Of a stretch of DNA of 64,000 nt, positions 8,499 through 17,221 are shown one piece after another. The notes beneath the pieces were generated by a model. The model saw nothing but the letters and a program-made list of their open reading frames with translations. It was not told the origin of the DNA and made no database searches. Source of the DNA: an uncultured Lachnospiraceae bacterium (lineage in GTDB: Bacteria > Bacillota > Clostridia > Lachnospirales > Lachnospiraceae); assembly GCA_934320845.1 (NCBI GenBank), contig CAKRFU010000007.1:62001-126000 (forward strand), read 5' to 3'. Position numbers and translations under genes: made by a program. Every line of letters starts with the position of its first letter. The first letter of the stretch is position 1.

Positions 8499-10358
8499 TT
8501 AATCTTCATACAATCTAAATTTCTTTATATAGTTACTCATATCTGTAGACAAATTCTGTAAAGCTACTGCACTCTCACTGATTTCATTGATTGAAGAACC
8601 AATCTCCTGAACTGAAGCTGATGTTTCCTGTGTACTTGCGGCATTTTGTTCTGCAATTGCCGAAAGACTCTCGAGAACACTGCTTACATTGTTCTTAGCA
8701 CTATTGATTTCATCCACCTGAGCTGATATCGTCTCTGTAAGCTCAATAACCTTGTCTGTCTCTTCAGTAAGACCTTTAAACGATTTTCTTGTATTACCAA
8801 GTCTGTCAACCTGAATAGCAACATCATTACTTACAGTTTCCATTCTCTTAACACTTATATTTGAATTGTCCAAAAGTTCTGAAACTATTCTTTCAATTTC
8901 ATCAGCACTGTTCATACTGCTGTCAGAAAGACTTCTTATCTCATTCGCTACAACAGCAAATCCTTTTCCATGTTCACCGGCTCTTGCTGCTTCTATGGAT
9001 GCATTAAGAGAAAGAAGACTTGTCTGGTCTGCAATTGACTGTATCAATTCAACTGCACTTCTGATGGCCTCTGCCGAAGTATGTGTTCTGAATGTCTCGT
9101 CTTTTAATGTTGCAATTTCTTCTGAAGTATTTTCACTTATCTTAACAAGCTCCTTGAGCACTTTTGATGTCTCGTTGCTCATGTCTTTCATTTTTTCTAC
9201 AGTTTCAGATAATATTCTCATAGAATCCGTACATGCATCTATATCATTGCCTATACTTATAACATTTTCATTTGCACGCTGTGTATCATCAGCCTGGCTT
9301 CCGGCACCATCTGCAATCCCCGTAACAGCCTGTTCAATACCGGATACGGTATCATCTACCTGTTCAATGCTGTTTTTCAAGGCAATCGATGCATCATCCA
9401 GATGATTTCCATTTTCCATAAGAGACTTTGCCATAGCAGCAAGTTCATCTTTCAAAATCAAAGCTGAGCTTGCAAGCATGCCAATTTCATCATTTTGTTT
9501 CGCAACTTTATGTACACTTATATCTCTATGTGCCAAATCAAGCTCTGCCATACGGTTCATTGAAAATACAACATCTTTTATAGGTCTTGCTATCCTTCTA
9601 GGAACCACAGTTCCTATGATTCCCATAATTATCAATATAATTATGAGTGCAATACCTGTTCTCGTATACACCTTATTTACAGGAGCATTAATTTCTGATT
9701 TATCGCAGCAAAGCACCAAAGTAAACGAATATGTACTGCTTACAAAATATACAGCATGCTTTTGTTCACCATTATAAGTATAGTCCAAAAATCCAGGACT
9801 GACTTTCTCTTTCGCAACCATTTTATCAACTATATTCTGTACCTCAGAAATACCAATCTTATCACCAATCAGCTTTTCATTTGGATGCCATGCCACATTG
9901 CCACTTCCGTTTATAATATACATATAGCTGCTTTTTAAGCCATTGACCTTGACGGATGCCAATGAATTTCTCAATGTAATAGGTGTAAGAACTATATTGG
10001 CACCGCTTCTGTCAATCTGCTTATCAAATGACTGACCAAGTATGGTGGTAACATCTTTCATAGATGTACTTATATTCTGTTGCAGTGAGTTCTTTATATA
10101 AGGAATAATAAATCCCCCAACAAACAAAACTGTAATAAGGATACCCATATATACAAGCCCTGCTATTCTTACAACGATAGATTTATGCTTTGCAACTTCA
10201 CCATTATGCTGATTTACTTTATCCTCATTTTTGCTTTTATCAGTATCTTGTATATTTTCGCTCTCAACAGATTTTTTTGTATTCAATTTTCGTTTGGTAT
10301 TTTTTTTCTTAGTCCTTGTCTCTTTATTCTTTGACATAAAATCTAATTTTTTTTTCAT
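8499..10358 (-). CDS. methyl-accepting chemotaxis protein (Cache-type sensor)
   Basis: This second chemoreceptor has about 619 residues. A very basic N-terminal tail (Lys/Arg/Asn, about 60 residues) precedes TM1. An extracellular domain with [13 protein letters not shown] and [13 protein letters not shown] follows and is typical of single Cache sensors. Then come TM2, HAMP and the signalling hairpin with [18 protein letters not shown]. The ATG at 10358 is preceded by GGAGG at 9 nt; the frame extends to 10373 without a better site. The long cationic tail before TM1 is unusual for the family. It is divergent from the sugar-transport locus and has no chemotaxis gene next to it. Confidence 0.92.
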   Translation of the reverse strand: MKKKLDFMSKNKETRTKKKNTKRKLNTKKSVESENIQDTDKSKNEDKVNQHNGEVAKHKSIVVRIAGLVYMGILITVLFVGGFIIPYIKNSLQQNISTSMKDVTTILGQSFDKQIDRSGANIVLTPITLRNSLASVKVNGLKSSYMYIINGSGNVAWHPNEKLIGDKIGISEVQNIVDKMVAKEKVSPGFLDYTYNGEQKHAVYFVSSTYSFTLVLCCDKSEINAPVNKVYTRTGIALIIILIIMGIIGTVVPRRIARPIKDVVFSMNRMAELDLAHRDISVHKVAKQNDEIGMLASSALILKDELAAMAKSLMENGNHLDDASIALKNSIEQVDDTVSGIEQAVTGIADGAGSQADDTQRANENVISIGNDIDACTDSMRILSETVEKMKDMSNETSKVLKELVKISENTSEEIATLKDETFRTHTSAEAIRSAVELIQSIADQTSLLSLNASIEAARAGEHGKGFAVVANEIRSLSDSSMNSADEIERIVSELLDNSNISVKRMETVSNDVAIQVDRLGNTRKSFKGLTEETDKVIELTETISAQVDEINSAKNNVSSVLESLSAIAEQNAASTQETSASVQEIGSSINEISESAVALQNLSTDMSNYIKKFRLYED

Positions 10359-10534
10359 ACGTCCAACCTCCATTTAATACAATTCAGACTAACTATATAT
10401 GATATTTTATAGCAAACTGCACAAAAATTCAATCATTTAAAACTGATATTTTAACTTTTCAGTAACAGTTCACACAATTTATTAAAGCCTAATTTACTCA
10501 TAATAATAATGTTGTATCATAATCATATATATTA
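10359..10534. other. intergenic region upstream of the chemoreceptor
   Basis: AT-rich sequence between the chemoreceptor start and the terminator of the solute-binding protein gene. It must hold the chemoreceptor promoter (minus strand), but I see no convincing -35/-10 pair and no reading frame. Confidence 0.4.
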
Positions 10535-10563
10535 AAAAATCCCCCATGCCAAAGCACGGGGGA
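10535..10563 (-). terminator. intrinsic terminator of the solute-binding protein gene
   Basis: TCCCCC and GGGGGA arms flank ATGCC-AAA-GCAC. On the minus strand the stem is followed by TTTTTT. It closes the gene ending at 10595. Confidence 0.9.
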
Positions 10564-10594
10564 ATAAACATTCATATAAGAAACAACTTTAATC

Positions 10595-12307
10595 CTAGTT
10601 GCTTAATGCCTTCTCTAATGAATGACGAGTTGCAGCTTCGTTCTCACACCACTTGAGACACTCATCATATCCATAAGCGGCTGTATCTTTCTTCATCTTC
10701 TGAACAAACTTGTTAAACTCTGCATCTGTCTTAGCATAAATAGCATTCCAAGAATTCTCTTTTATAGATGTTGTTACCTGTTTCCAAGTTGTCTTTAATT
10801 CATCATCCTTAGCACTAGCTGAATAAGATGTCGCAGGTGCAACTACATAATTTCCACCTTTTTCCATATATTCGTTAAGGTTCTTACATCCTGTCTTGTC
10901 AACCCAGTCCTGCTGAATCTTGTATTCAGGAGTTGTAATATTGCTCTTCCAGTCATCACAATTATATGTTTCACCGTTCGAATCAGGATTATCTGCACCA
11001 TTAGCCCATGTATCAAATGCAGCCTGAATCTGTCCATCCTGGAATGAACCCTTATGTTTCTCCATCTTTGTCTTTCCATCAGCACTAGTCTTCTTACCAA
11101 GTTCTGTAAAGTATGTATTATGATCCTTGTCATAATCCCATGTCTCTCCCTTAGGACCATACTTGTATGTCATAAATCCTTCCGGAGTTGCAAAGTAGTT
11201 GATGATTTCCATACATAAGTCTGGGTACTCTGTCTTTGCACCGATTGTTGTGATACGGTCACCACCCTGTGTATTCATACCATAAACGATAGGTTTTGCT
11301 TCATCAGGTTTCATACAATACATGTACTTACCTGCTTTAAGATGTGCATCTGTATTGTATCCAAGTGAACCGGAATAGTTGAAGATTGAGAAGAAGACAC
11401 CACCACTCTTAACCTTAGCACTCATCTGGTCGTATGTCTGTGTCATTGAGTCAGGATCTACAAGACCTGCACGATATAAGTCATTGTAGAACTTAAGCAT
11501 CTGAAGATATGGTCCGTTCTCCTCGAGTGCATCATGGAATTTACCTGTCTGAGGGTCATATAATCCGATACCCATCTCATCGTAACCATAGTAAGCTGTA
11601 ACTGTTGACTTAACATACATAACCATTCCATCATCCCAGTCAGACCAAAGTGAAACAGCGTATGTAGGATTTCCATTGTCATCCTTAGGGCAGATATCAT
11701 GCATCTTAATAAGCATATTCTTAAATGCATCAAGATCTTTAATCTTAGGATAACCCAACTTCTTATATAAGTCCCAACGAGTATCCCATGTATAGAAGAA
11801 TGCATCATGGTTTTTACTGTTTGTTGCAACGCTGTGAGCAATACCATATGTAGTGTCTCTCTCACCGTCTGTGATAGTCTTTGTAAGACCACTGTTTTTC
11901 TTAAGAGCATCTGCCATGTGCTTCTTAATATATGGTCCACAGTCTGTGAGAAGATCATCTTCATTCCAGTCAAGAAGAAGATTATTCTTAACAGCATCAA
12001 CATAATCTTTTGAATCGCTACCCCATATAACGATATCACCAAGGTTACCATTCTGTGCACGTGTCTGATATACACCGTCTGCATCAGGAATAATATTCAG
12101 TTCAACATTGAACTTTTCTTTAAGCACGTCTGCACCCCAGCCTGTCTGCATACCCTGTGTATTTGCCAACTGACTGTAGACATCTAATTTTATAACTCCA
12201 TTTTTCTTTTTCGTACCACATCCTGTAAGCATTGATGTAGAACCAACAACCATACTGCCTGCAAGCAATACAGAAAGCATTTTTTTACTAAATGCAGCTT
12301 TTCTCAT
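10595..12307 (-). CDS. oligosaccharide ABC transporter, solute-binding lipoprotein
   Basis: This extracellular binding protein of about 570 residues is of the large LplA/YtcQ type that works with the two permeases encoded upstream. The N-terminus MRKAAFSKK, a hydrophobic segment and the lipobox LTGC mark a diacylglyceryl-anchored lipoprotein. The frame is open upstream to 12373, but AGAGGAAAATT directly before the ATG at 12307 fixes the start. The ligand is unknown. No ATPase is encoded nearby; CUT1 systems of Firmicutes often share one MsmX-type ATPase encoded elsewhere. It has its own promoter besides any read-through from the permease genes. Confidence 0.9.
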   Translation of the reverse strand: MRKAAFSKKMLSVLLAGSMVVGSTSMLTGCGTKKKNGVIKLDVYSQLANTQGMQTGWGADVLKEKFNVELNIIPDADGVYQTRAQNGNLGDIVIWGSDSKDYVDAVKNNLLLDWNEDDLLTDCGPYIKKHMADALKKNSGLTKTITDGERDTTYGIAHSVATNSKNHDAFFYTWDTRWDLYKKLGYPKIKDLDAFKNMLIKMHDICPKDDNGNPTYAVSLWSDWDDGMVMYVKSTVTAYYGYDEMGIGLYDPQTGKFHDALEENGPYLQMLKFYNDLYRAGLVDPDSMTQTYDQMSAKVKSGGVFFSIFNYSGSLGYNTDAHLKAGKYMYCMKPDEAKPIVYGMNTQGGDRITTIGAKTEYPDLCMEIINYFATPEGFMTYKYGPKGETWDYDKDHNTYFTELGKKTSADGKTKMEKHKGSFQDGQIQAAFDTWANGADNPDSNGETYNCDDWKSNITTPEYKIQQDWVDKTGCKNLNEYMEKGGNYVVAPATSYSASAKDDELKTTWKQVTTSIKENSWNAIYAKTDAEFNKFVQKMKKDTAAYGYDECLKWCENEAATRHSLEKALSN

Positions 12308-12392
12308 AATTTTCCTCTTTTCTGTGTTGTATATTAAAGTTCTTTGGTCTGTGCACAACACAACACAAACCATTACTATTTCCTATGTGTAT

Positions 12393-12421
12393 ATTTTACA
12401 ATTTAACATGAAAATGTGCAA
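12393..12421 (-). promoter_or_regulatory. candidate promoter of the solute-binding protein gene
   Basis: On the minus strand TTGCAC (12416-12421) and TAAAAT (12393-12398) are 17 nt apart, about 85 nt before the start codon. The -35 is weak, so an activator may be needed. Confidence 0.45.
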
Positions 12422-12497
12422 TATTTTTAAGCACTTTTATTACCCTCACTTTTTTTGAAGATATATCCTATATTTTCTACATTTTTTATTTTTTTAA

Positions 12498-13280
12498 TTA
12501 TTTTTCATTTTGTTCTGCTTTTTTTGCAAGTTTTTCATAGTCAATATTTTCATAATCGGATAAATCAGCTTCAGCTTCTTCATCGTCACTTTCCTCACCG
12601 TTGTTATCTCTTTCAATCTGCAGGAATATCGGCTTTGCCATTCCACTTATTGTAAGAATAATACATACCGGACCAATTATTATTCCGATAAACTGTGTTG
12701 TACCCGACCACATGAATAATAAAATTTCAAAGGCGACAACCAAAAATATCAATATTGTTTTTTTAAAATATCTAAGTGCTATTGTAAATGAATTTCTTAA
12801 TGTATTTACAACTGTATTTTCATATCTTCCCATAAGAGCATATGCATATACATAATGCGTAAACAGAAAAAATAATCCAAGAACAAACACTATCAAAAAC
12901 ATTATATTTGAATCTTTGACATTGTGATAAAGCTGGAAATCAAGATACAATGCATATATTGCAAATGTCTGTATTATACCTGCCATACCGCCTTTAAAAA
13001 AGCTTGTCTTGAACTCTTTGAAAAAAGGTTTAAATATATAACCTTCTTCATCATCGACCATCTTTAATGTTATTGAAAATGCGGCTACCGATGCTGCCCC
13101 CATTGTAAAGGCTCCGATTATTCCACATGGAATCCAAAATAATCCCAACCATTTAGGAATCGTAAGAGCAAGTAACAGTGGCAGACTACAGAAAAGCCAT
13201 AAAAAATTAAGAACGATTACATCCACAAGTCTGGTGCCAAATTTGTACAATGGACTTTCAAAGAAACCATTTTTAAACAT
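12498..13280 (-). CDS. YesL-like DUF624 membrane protein
   Basis: A 260-residue membrane protein with about five TM helices and an N-terminus (GFFESPLYKFGTRLVDVIVLN) typical of the YesL/DUF624 family. This family is usually encoded inside carbohydrate ABC-transport loci with YesM/YesN regulators. Its molecular role is not established. The C-terminal 50 residues are strongly acidic and then Lys-rich, probably cytoplasmic. It lies 125 nt after the LplC-like permease gene and before the binding-protein gene. Confidence 0.85.
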   Translation of the reverse strand: MFKNGFFESPLYKFGTRLVDVIVLNFLWLFCSLPLLLALTIPKWLGLFWIPCGIIGAFTMGAASVAAFSITLKMVDDEEGYIFKPFFKEFKTSFFKGGMAGIIQTFAIYALYLDFQLYHNVKDSNIMFLIVFVLGLFFLFTHYVYAYALMGRYENTVVNTLRNSFTIALRYFKKTILIFLVVAFEILLFMWSGTTQFIGIIIGPVCIILTISGMAKPIFLQIERDNNGEESDDEEAEADLSDYENIDYEKLAKKAEQNEK

Positions 13281-13405
13281 ATTAAAATTTATCCTCCTAT
13301 CTGACTATAAATTTTGCTTATATTTTTTAATGGGTGACCGCTTACGCAATCACCCATTTATAAAAACCATAATCAGATTATCAAATTTTGATATAAAATG
13401 CAATA

Positions 13406-14374
13406 TCAACCCTTAACCGCACCAAGCATGATACCTTTCTCGAAATATCTCTGCATGAATGGATATACACAAAGGATAGGAATAACTGATACCATTGAAA
13501 TAGTATATTTAATAACCTTTGTATTCATAGCCTGCTCAATCGCAGTCTTAGCAGTAGAAGAATCTGCACCATTCATCAATGCACCAAGGTTTGATGACTG
13601 ATTCAGGTAAATGTAAAGTCTGTGCTGTAATGTAAAGAGTTTAGCATTACCTGACATAAGAATAAGGGAATCCTGGAATGAGTTCCAATGTCCTACTGCA
13701 CCGAAAATAGCGATTGTTGCAAGGATTGGTTTACTAAGAGGCCAAATAAGCTTTCTAAATACCATCATATATGAAGCACCATCGATAAAAGCACTTTCCT
13801 CAAGTTCTGCCGGTATTGACTCTATATATGTCTTAACCAGGATAATATTATACGGAGCCACGATAGCAGGTATAATATATGCTGAGTAGTGATTTGTCAT
13901 ACCGAGCATTGCAAAGTTCATGTACCACGGAATAAGTCCTGCATTGAAATACATTGTGATAACGAGGAAACGATACCAGAAACTTCTGTGCCACATTTCC
14001 TGCTTTGTAACAATGTAACCGATAAATGCTGAAGCAACTACCATGAGTGCAGTACCAAGAATAGTTCTTGTTACAGAAACAATAAATGCTGAACCAAGGT
14101 CTCCTACATCTTTAAGAGCAAGATAATTCTGGATATTAAATCCCTTTGGCCAGAAGTTTACGATACCTCTCTGTACATAATCGTTTCTGGATACTGTATT
14201 TACAAACAGATACCAGAATGGGAATATACATGTTATTGTAAACAATGTAAAGAACAAATAGTTGCAAATGTTGAATACTATATCACCAGGCGTAAGACGA
14301 TATTTTCTTTTATGCTTCTTTTCGTATTCTCTTTCTCTCTTAGCATCTTCTTTTTCCTGTTTTGTCATTGCCAT
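13406..14374 (-). CDS. carbohydrate ABC transporter permease, LplC/YtcP type
   Basis: A 322-residue inner-membrane permease of the CUT1 group. A charged N-terminal tail (Lys/Glu/Arg, about 25 residues) is followed by six TM segments. The EAA loop, which contacts the ATPase, reads ELEESAFIDGASYMMVFRKLIWP. The C-terminus YPFMQRYFEKGIMLGAVKG is characteristic of LplC-like proteins. AGGAGG precedes the ATG. It starts 14 nt after the partner permease and is surely co-transcribed with it. Confidence 0.93.
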   Translation of the reverse strand: MAMTKQEKEDAKREREYEKKHKRKYRLTPGDIVFNICNYLFFTLFTITCIFPFWYLFVNTVSRNDYVQRGIVNFWPKGFNIQNYLALKDVGDLGSAFIVSVTRTILGTALMVVASAFIGYIVTKQEMWHRSFWYRFLVITMYFNAGLIPWYMNFAMLGMTNHYSAYIIPAIVAPYNIILVKTYIESIPAELEESAFIDGASYMMVFRKLIWPLSKPILATIAIFGAVGHWNSFQDSLILMSGNAKLFTLQHRLYIYLNQSSNLGALMNGADSSTAKTAIEQAMNTKVIKYTISMVSVIPILCVYPFMQRYFEKGIMLGAVKG

Positions 14375-14388
14375 ATCGTACTCACCTC

Positions 14389-15852
14389 CTATATAATACT
14401 CTCGCCACGAAGCAGCTTAGATGCTCCATTGGCAGCAAACAACAATACTACTGATATTACTGATTTAAACATACCTACAACCGTTGACAACGGAATACTT
14501 CCGCTGCTTCCCATACCTAACTGGTATACATAAAGGTCAAGTACTCTAAGTGACTGTGCATTCTGTGCAGTTGAGAAGCAGAGGTACTGGTCAAGACCGT
14601 TTGTAAGGATGTTTGCAATTGACATAAGTAAAAGTACGAAGAATGTTGGTAAAAGTCCCGGAAGTGTTACATGCCACATTTTCTGGAATCTTCCCGCTCC
14701 ATCAACCGTCGCCGCCTCGTAAAGACTCTGATCAATTCCTGAAATACCGGCTATATAGATGATAGCTGACCATCCGACACCCTTCCATGTGCCCCAGCCC
14801 CACATCTTAAGCCACATATGTGAATTACCTAACAGGTAGTTATGACCTTTTGCATCAGCTGCAAGCATACCAAACTCTCTCATAAATGTATTGATGAATC
14901 CGTCTGTAGAGAAGATAGCAATAGCGATAGCATAAACAAGTACCCAGCTTATGAAGTTAGGAATTGTTGTAAATGTCTGTACAAATCTACGGAATCTTAA
15001 ACTCTTGATTTCACAAAGGAATACGGCAAACATCATTGGTACCCAGCTTGTAAGTACATTTAAAGCACTAAGACCGAGTGTGTTCTTCATAACGTTTACA
15101 AGGTCACGTCTTGTAGCTGCATTCTTAAATAAGTATGTAAACCACTTAAATCCTACAAAGTTACTCATTGATAAAGTTCCACCGGCTTTGTAATCAAAGA
15201 ATGCATATCTCCAGCCCCAAAGTGGTAAGTAACAGAATACAAATGCAAGTGCTGCAAATGGAAGGAACATAAGAAAAAGCTTATACTTTGATTCCATTTC
15301 ATACTTGTCTGCCTTGTCCGCCTTAGGAAGTCCAAACATAAGAACAAGTGTTGTAATAAGTAGAAGAGCTGCAAATACTATGTATAAAATCATTCCGCTT
15401 GGGAACATAGGTTTCACTCTTCTTACATTATCACTGCCCTGAATCATATTGTAACTTACATAACAAAGAACAATACCTACTATCTGAACTACTGAACCTG
15501 CAAGTGAGAAAATAAGTCCGAATCTCTGCAATTTGAGATTTCCCAATGACATACATCCACCTGCAATAGCAAGTATTATACCCACTATCAATAAAAGTGA
15601 ACCTATAAATACAATAACAAATACACTTTCATCAACCCATCCCATACGCAGTGCTCTGCTTGCACCATCGGTAAGACTTGAGTATGAGACACCAGATGTA
15701 AACAATGAAATAGTTCCATCAATCAGTTTAGTAACTCTCGATGGACTAAATGCCGGAAAGAATGCTGCGACTATAGCTAATATGATAACTAATCTCTGTA
15801 CCACAAAAACATAGCCTAAAGCACCTCTCCTCTCTTTTTTTTCTTCTTTCAT
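14389..15852 (-). CDS. carbohydrate ABC transporter permease, LplB type, with N-terminal membrane extension
   Basis: The 487-residue permease is the first gene of the transporter operon. The C-terminal 300 residues are a standard LplB-like permease, with the coupling loop QSLYEAATVDGAGRFQKMWHVTLPG. The first 185 residues are extra: about four predicted TM helices (near 14-32, 78-98, 108-130, 153-175) with no counterpart in the usual 290-320-residue members. The frame is continuous and the start has GGAGG at the normal distance, so the extension is genuine. Its role is unknown; it could dock a partner such as the YesL-like protein or the sensor kinase (inference). Confidence 0.92.
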   Translation of the reverse strand: MKEEKKERRGALGYVFVVQRLVIILAIVAAFFPAFSPSRVTKLIDGTISLFTSGVSYSSLTDGASRALRMGWVDESVFVIVFIGSLLLIVGIILAIAGGCMSLGNLKLQRFGLIFSLAGSVVQIVGIVLCYVSYNMIQGSDNVRRVKPMFPSGMILYIVFAALLLITTLVLMFGLPKADKADKYEMESKYKLFLMFLPFAALAFVFCYLPLWGWRYAFFDYKAGGTLSMSNFVGFKWFTYLFKNAATRRDLVNVMKNTLGLSALNVLTSWVPMMFAVFLCEIKSLRFRRFVQTFTTIPNFISWVLVYAIAIAIFSTDGFINTFMREFGMLAADAKGHNYLLGNSHMWLKMWGWGTWKGVGWSAIIYIAGISGIDQSLYEAATVDGAGRFQKMWHVTLPGLLPTFFVLLLMSIANILTNGLDQYLCFSTAQNAQSLRVLDLYVYQLGMGSSGSIPLSTVVGMFKSVISVVLLFAANGASKLLRGESII

Positions 15853-16068
15853 AATGACCTCCTAAATCATAATTGGATAATCTTTCGGTTGTAAAAACCT
15901 TTATATTTTATTTAACCTTCTTCTTGTGATAATTATATAAATATAAGTTTTAAAATACTACCACAAATTATTGACCGAAAATACATTTATTTTTCATACA
16001 ACTTTAACATTAATTAATAATGTGCATGTAAAATTTATTTTTCATACATAATTTTTTCGACATAAACT
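15853..16068. promoter_or_regulatory. control region of the sugar-transporter operon with 16-bp direct repeats
   Basis: ATTTATTTTTCATACA occurs twice as exact direct repeats (15985-16000 and 16033-16048), 48 bp apart. Downstream of them, in the direction of the operon, TATAAT occurs on the minus strand with no good -35. Direct repeats plus a weak -35 suit an AraC-type activator such as a YesN response regulator. No reading frame is visible here. Confidence 0.5.
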
Positions 16069-16104
16069 AAAAGACTGCCATGCTCAAAAACACGACAGTC
16101 TTTT
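16069..16104 (-). terminator. terminator of the anchored secreted protein gene
   Basis: AAAAGACTG (16069-16077) pairs with CAGTCTTTT (16096-16104). A- and T-rich flanks lie on both sides, so it can work on either strand. It lies after the minus-strand gene ending at 16163. Confidence 0.75.
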
Positions 16105-16162
16105 TATTTAAACATTTATTATCTTTTTCAATAAATATTCGAATAGTCAATTTATCTTTTTA

Positions 16163-17041
16163 TTAATTTTTCTTTTTCTTAACAAATACTACAACCCCGG
16201 CTACAACAACTACTGCGATAACAACAACTACTGCTACAGTGCCTGTTGATGAACCTGAATCAGAATCAGTATTGCTTGTACTTGTAGTTCCTGAACTTGA
16301 AGCTACTGAACTGCTTGTATCTGCTGCCGGAGTAGCCTCTACTGCATCAGGATTGTCCTTGTTGAATCCACTGATTGTAAATGTAATATTAATGCTATCC
16401 TTTGGTGTTAATATTGATGGATTTTCGTATCCTTCATTCTGATATGTATTTACACAATCAAACTGATAAAGTTTAAGAAGCTTTGTATCCTCATTTATAT
16501 ATGGGTCACCTGAGAATGCTTCTTTTCCGTCAATTGACATCTTTACATCAGTAACTTTAACTGTTCCATCTTCTACTGCACTAAGTGGAATATCTGTTGA
16601 TGCATAGATAAGTGAAATAACATTGTTTGTTCCATCTACGTCAGGAAGTGCGCCATTAAGTCCTGTCACACCGATAGTATATGTTCCGTTTCCTGTGATT
16701 TCTGCATCAGTAACAGTAGTTCCTTCAAGCTGCTCTACACCATTGTCTCCTGATTTAAGTAATCCGTTATAATTTAAATTCTTAATATCTGAACCGTCAC
16801 GTCCTGTTTTTGGGTTGAACCATTGATCACGGAAAATCCATGTAGTTGTCTGCTGGAAACCTAAATATGCGTGATATGTTCCATCCGGATCAAATTTTGC
16901 CTTTCCTGCTTTTATTCCTGCCTTTGTAGACTGTGGCTTTGTTGCCGCATCTGCTGTATTAGGTACCGCACTTACAGTAAGTGCCATTGCAAGAGCGCAT
17001 CCTGCGATAGCTGCTGAAATTTTTCTTAAAGATTTTCTCAT
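16163..17041 (-). CDS. secreted protein with C-terminal membrane anchor, unknown function
   Basis: The 292-residue product has a classical signal peptide (MRKSLRKISAAIAGCALAM, cleavage after ADA about residue 33) and a folded region of about 190 residues. A Ser/Thr/Asp-rich spacer (about 232-262) follows, then a Val-rich TM segment and the tail VKKKKN. There is no LPXTG; anchoring is by the C-terminal helix. The folded part has beta-rich stretches and two Trp in the segment TTTWIFRDQWF; a carbohydrate-binding role is possible but I cannot assign a family. It lies between the sugar transporter and the YesM-type kinase and has its own unusual promoter region, so it may be co-regulated with them. 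Confidence 0.8.
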   Translation of the reverse strand: MRKSLRKISAAIAGCALAMALTVSAVPNTADAATKPQSTKAGIKAGKAKFDPDGTYHAYLGFQQTTTWIFRDQWFNPKTGRDGSDIKNLNYNGLLKSGDNGVEQLEGTTVTDAEITGNGTYTIGVTGLNGALPDVDGTNNVISLIYASTDIPLSAVEDGTVKVTDVKMSIDGKEAFSGDPYINEDTKLLKLYQFDCVNTYQNEGYENPSILTPKDSINITFTISGFNKDNPDAVEATPAADTSSSVASSSGTTSTSNTDSDSGSSTGTVAVVVVIAVVVVAGVVVFVKKKKN

Positions 17042-17124
17042 ATTAAATCTTCCTCCTATACTTTCTTTTAATATCCGACGACGATTTCAATCAAAAACAG
17101 ACTTCGCCGACTTACCAATACTTT

Positions 17125-17194
17125 ATCTTAATTCTAGGGGTAAACATTGTAAAATAAAACCATATTTTTTTTGACATATTTACCCCTAGAATTA
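17125..17194 (-). promoter_or_regulatory. promoter of the anchored protein gene inside a 16-bp perfect inverted repeat
   Basis: TAATTCTAGGGGTAAA (17129-17144) and its exact reverse complement (17179-17194) are 34 nt apart, with arm centres 50 bp apart. On the minus strand TTTACA (17148-17153) and TAAGAT (17125-17130) form a promoter with a 17-nt spacer. One repeat arm fills that spacer; the other lies upstream. No T-run follows, so this is not a terminator. Confidence 0.6.
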
Positions 17195-17221
17195 GTTAAT
17201 ATAATTATTTTTTAATGTAAT

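Noticed and set aside
8866..9405. 179-codon plus-strand reading frame inside the chemoreceptor gene
   Set aside because: A Ser-rich antisense shadow of the conserved signalling domain.
11458..12084. 208-codon minus-strand frame within the solute-binding protein gene
   Set aside because: It lies out of frame on the same strand as a clear lipoprotein gene, with unnatural composition and no ribosome site.
17129..17194. Inverted repeat as a terminator of the YesM gene
   Set aside because: The loop is 34 nt and no T-run follows on the minus strand, while a promoter overlaps one arm.
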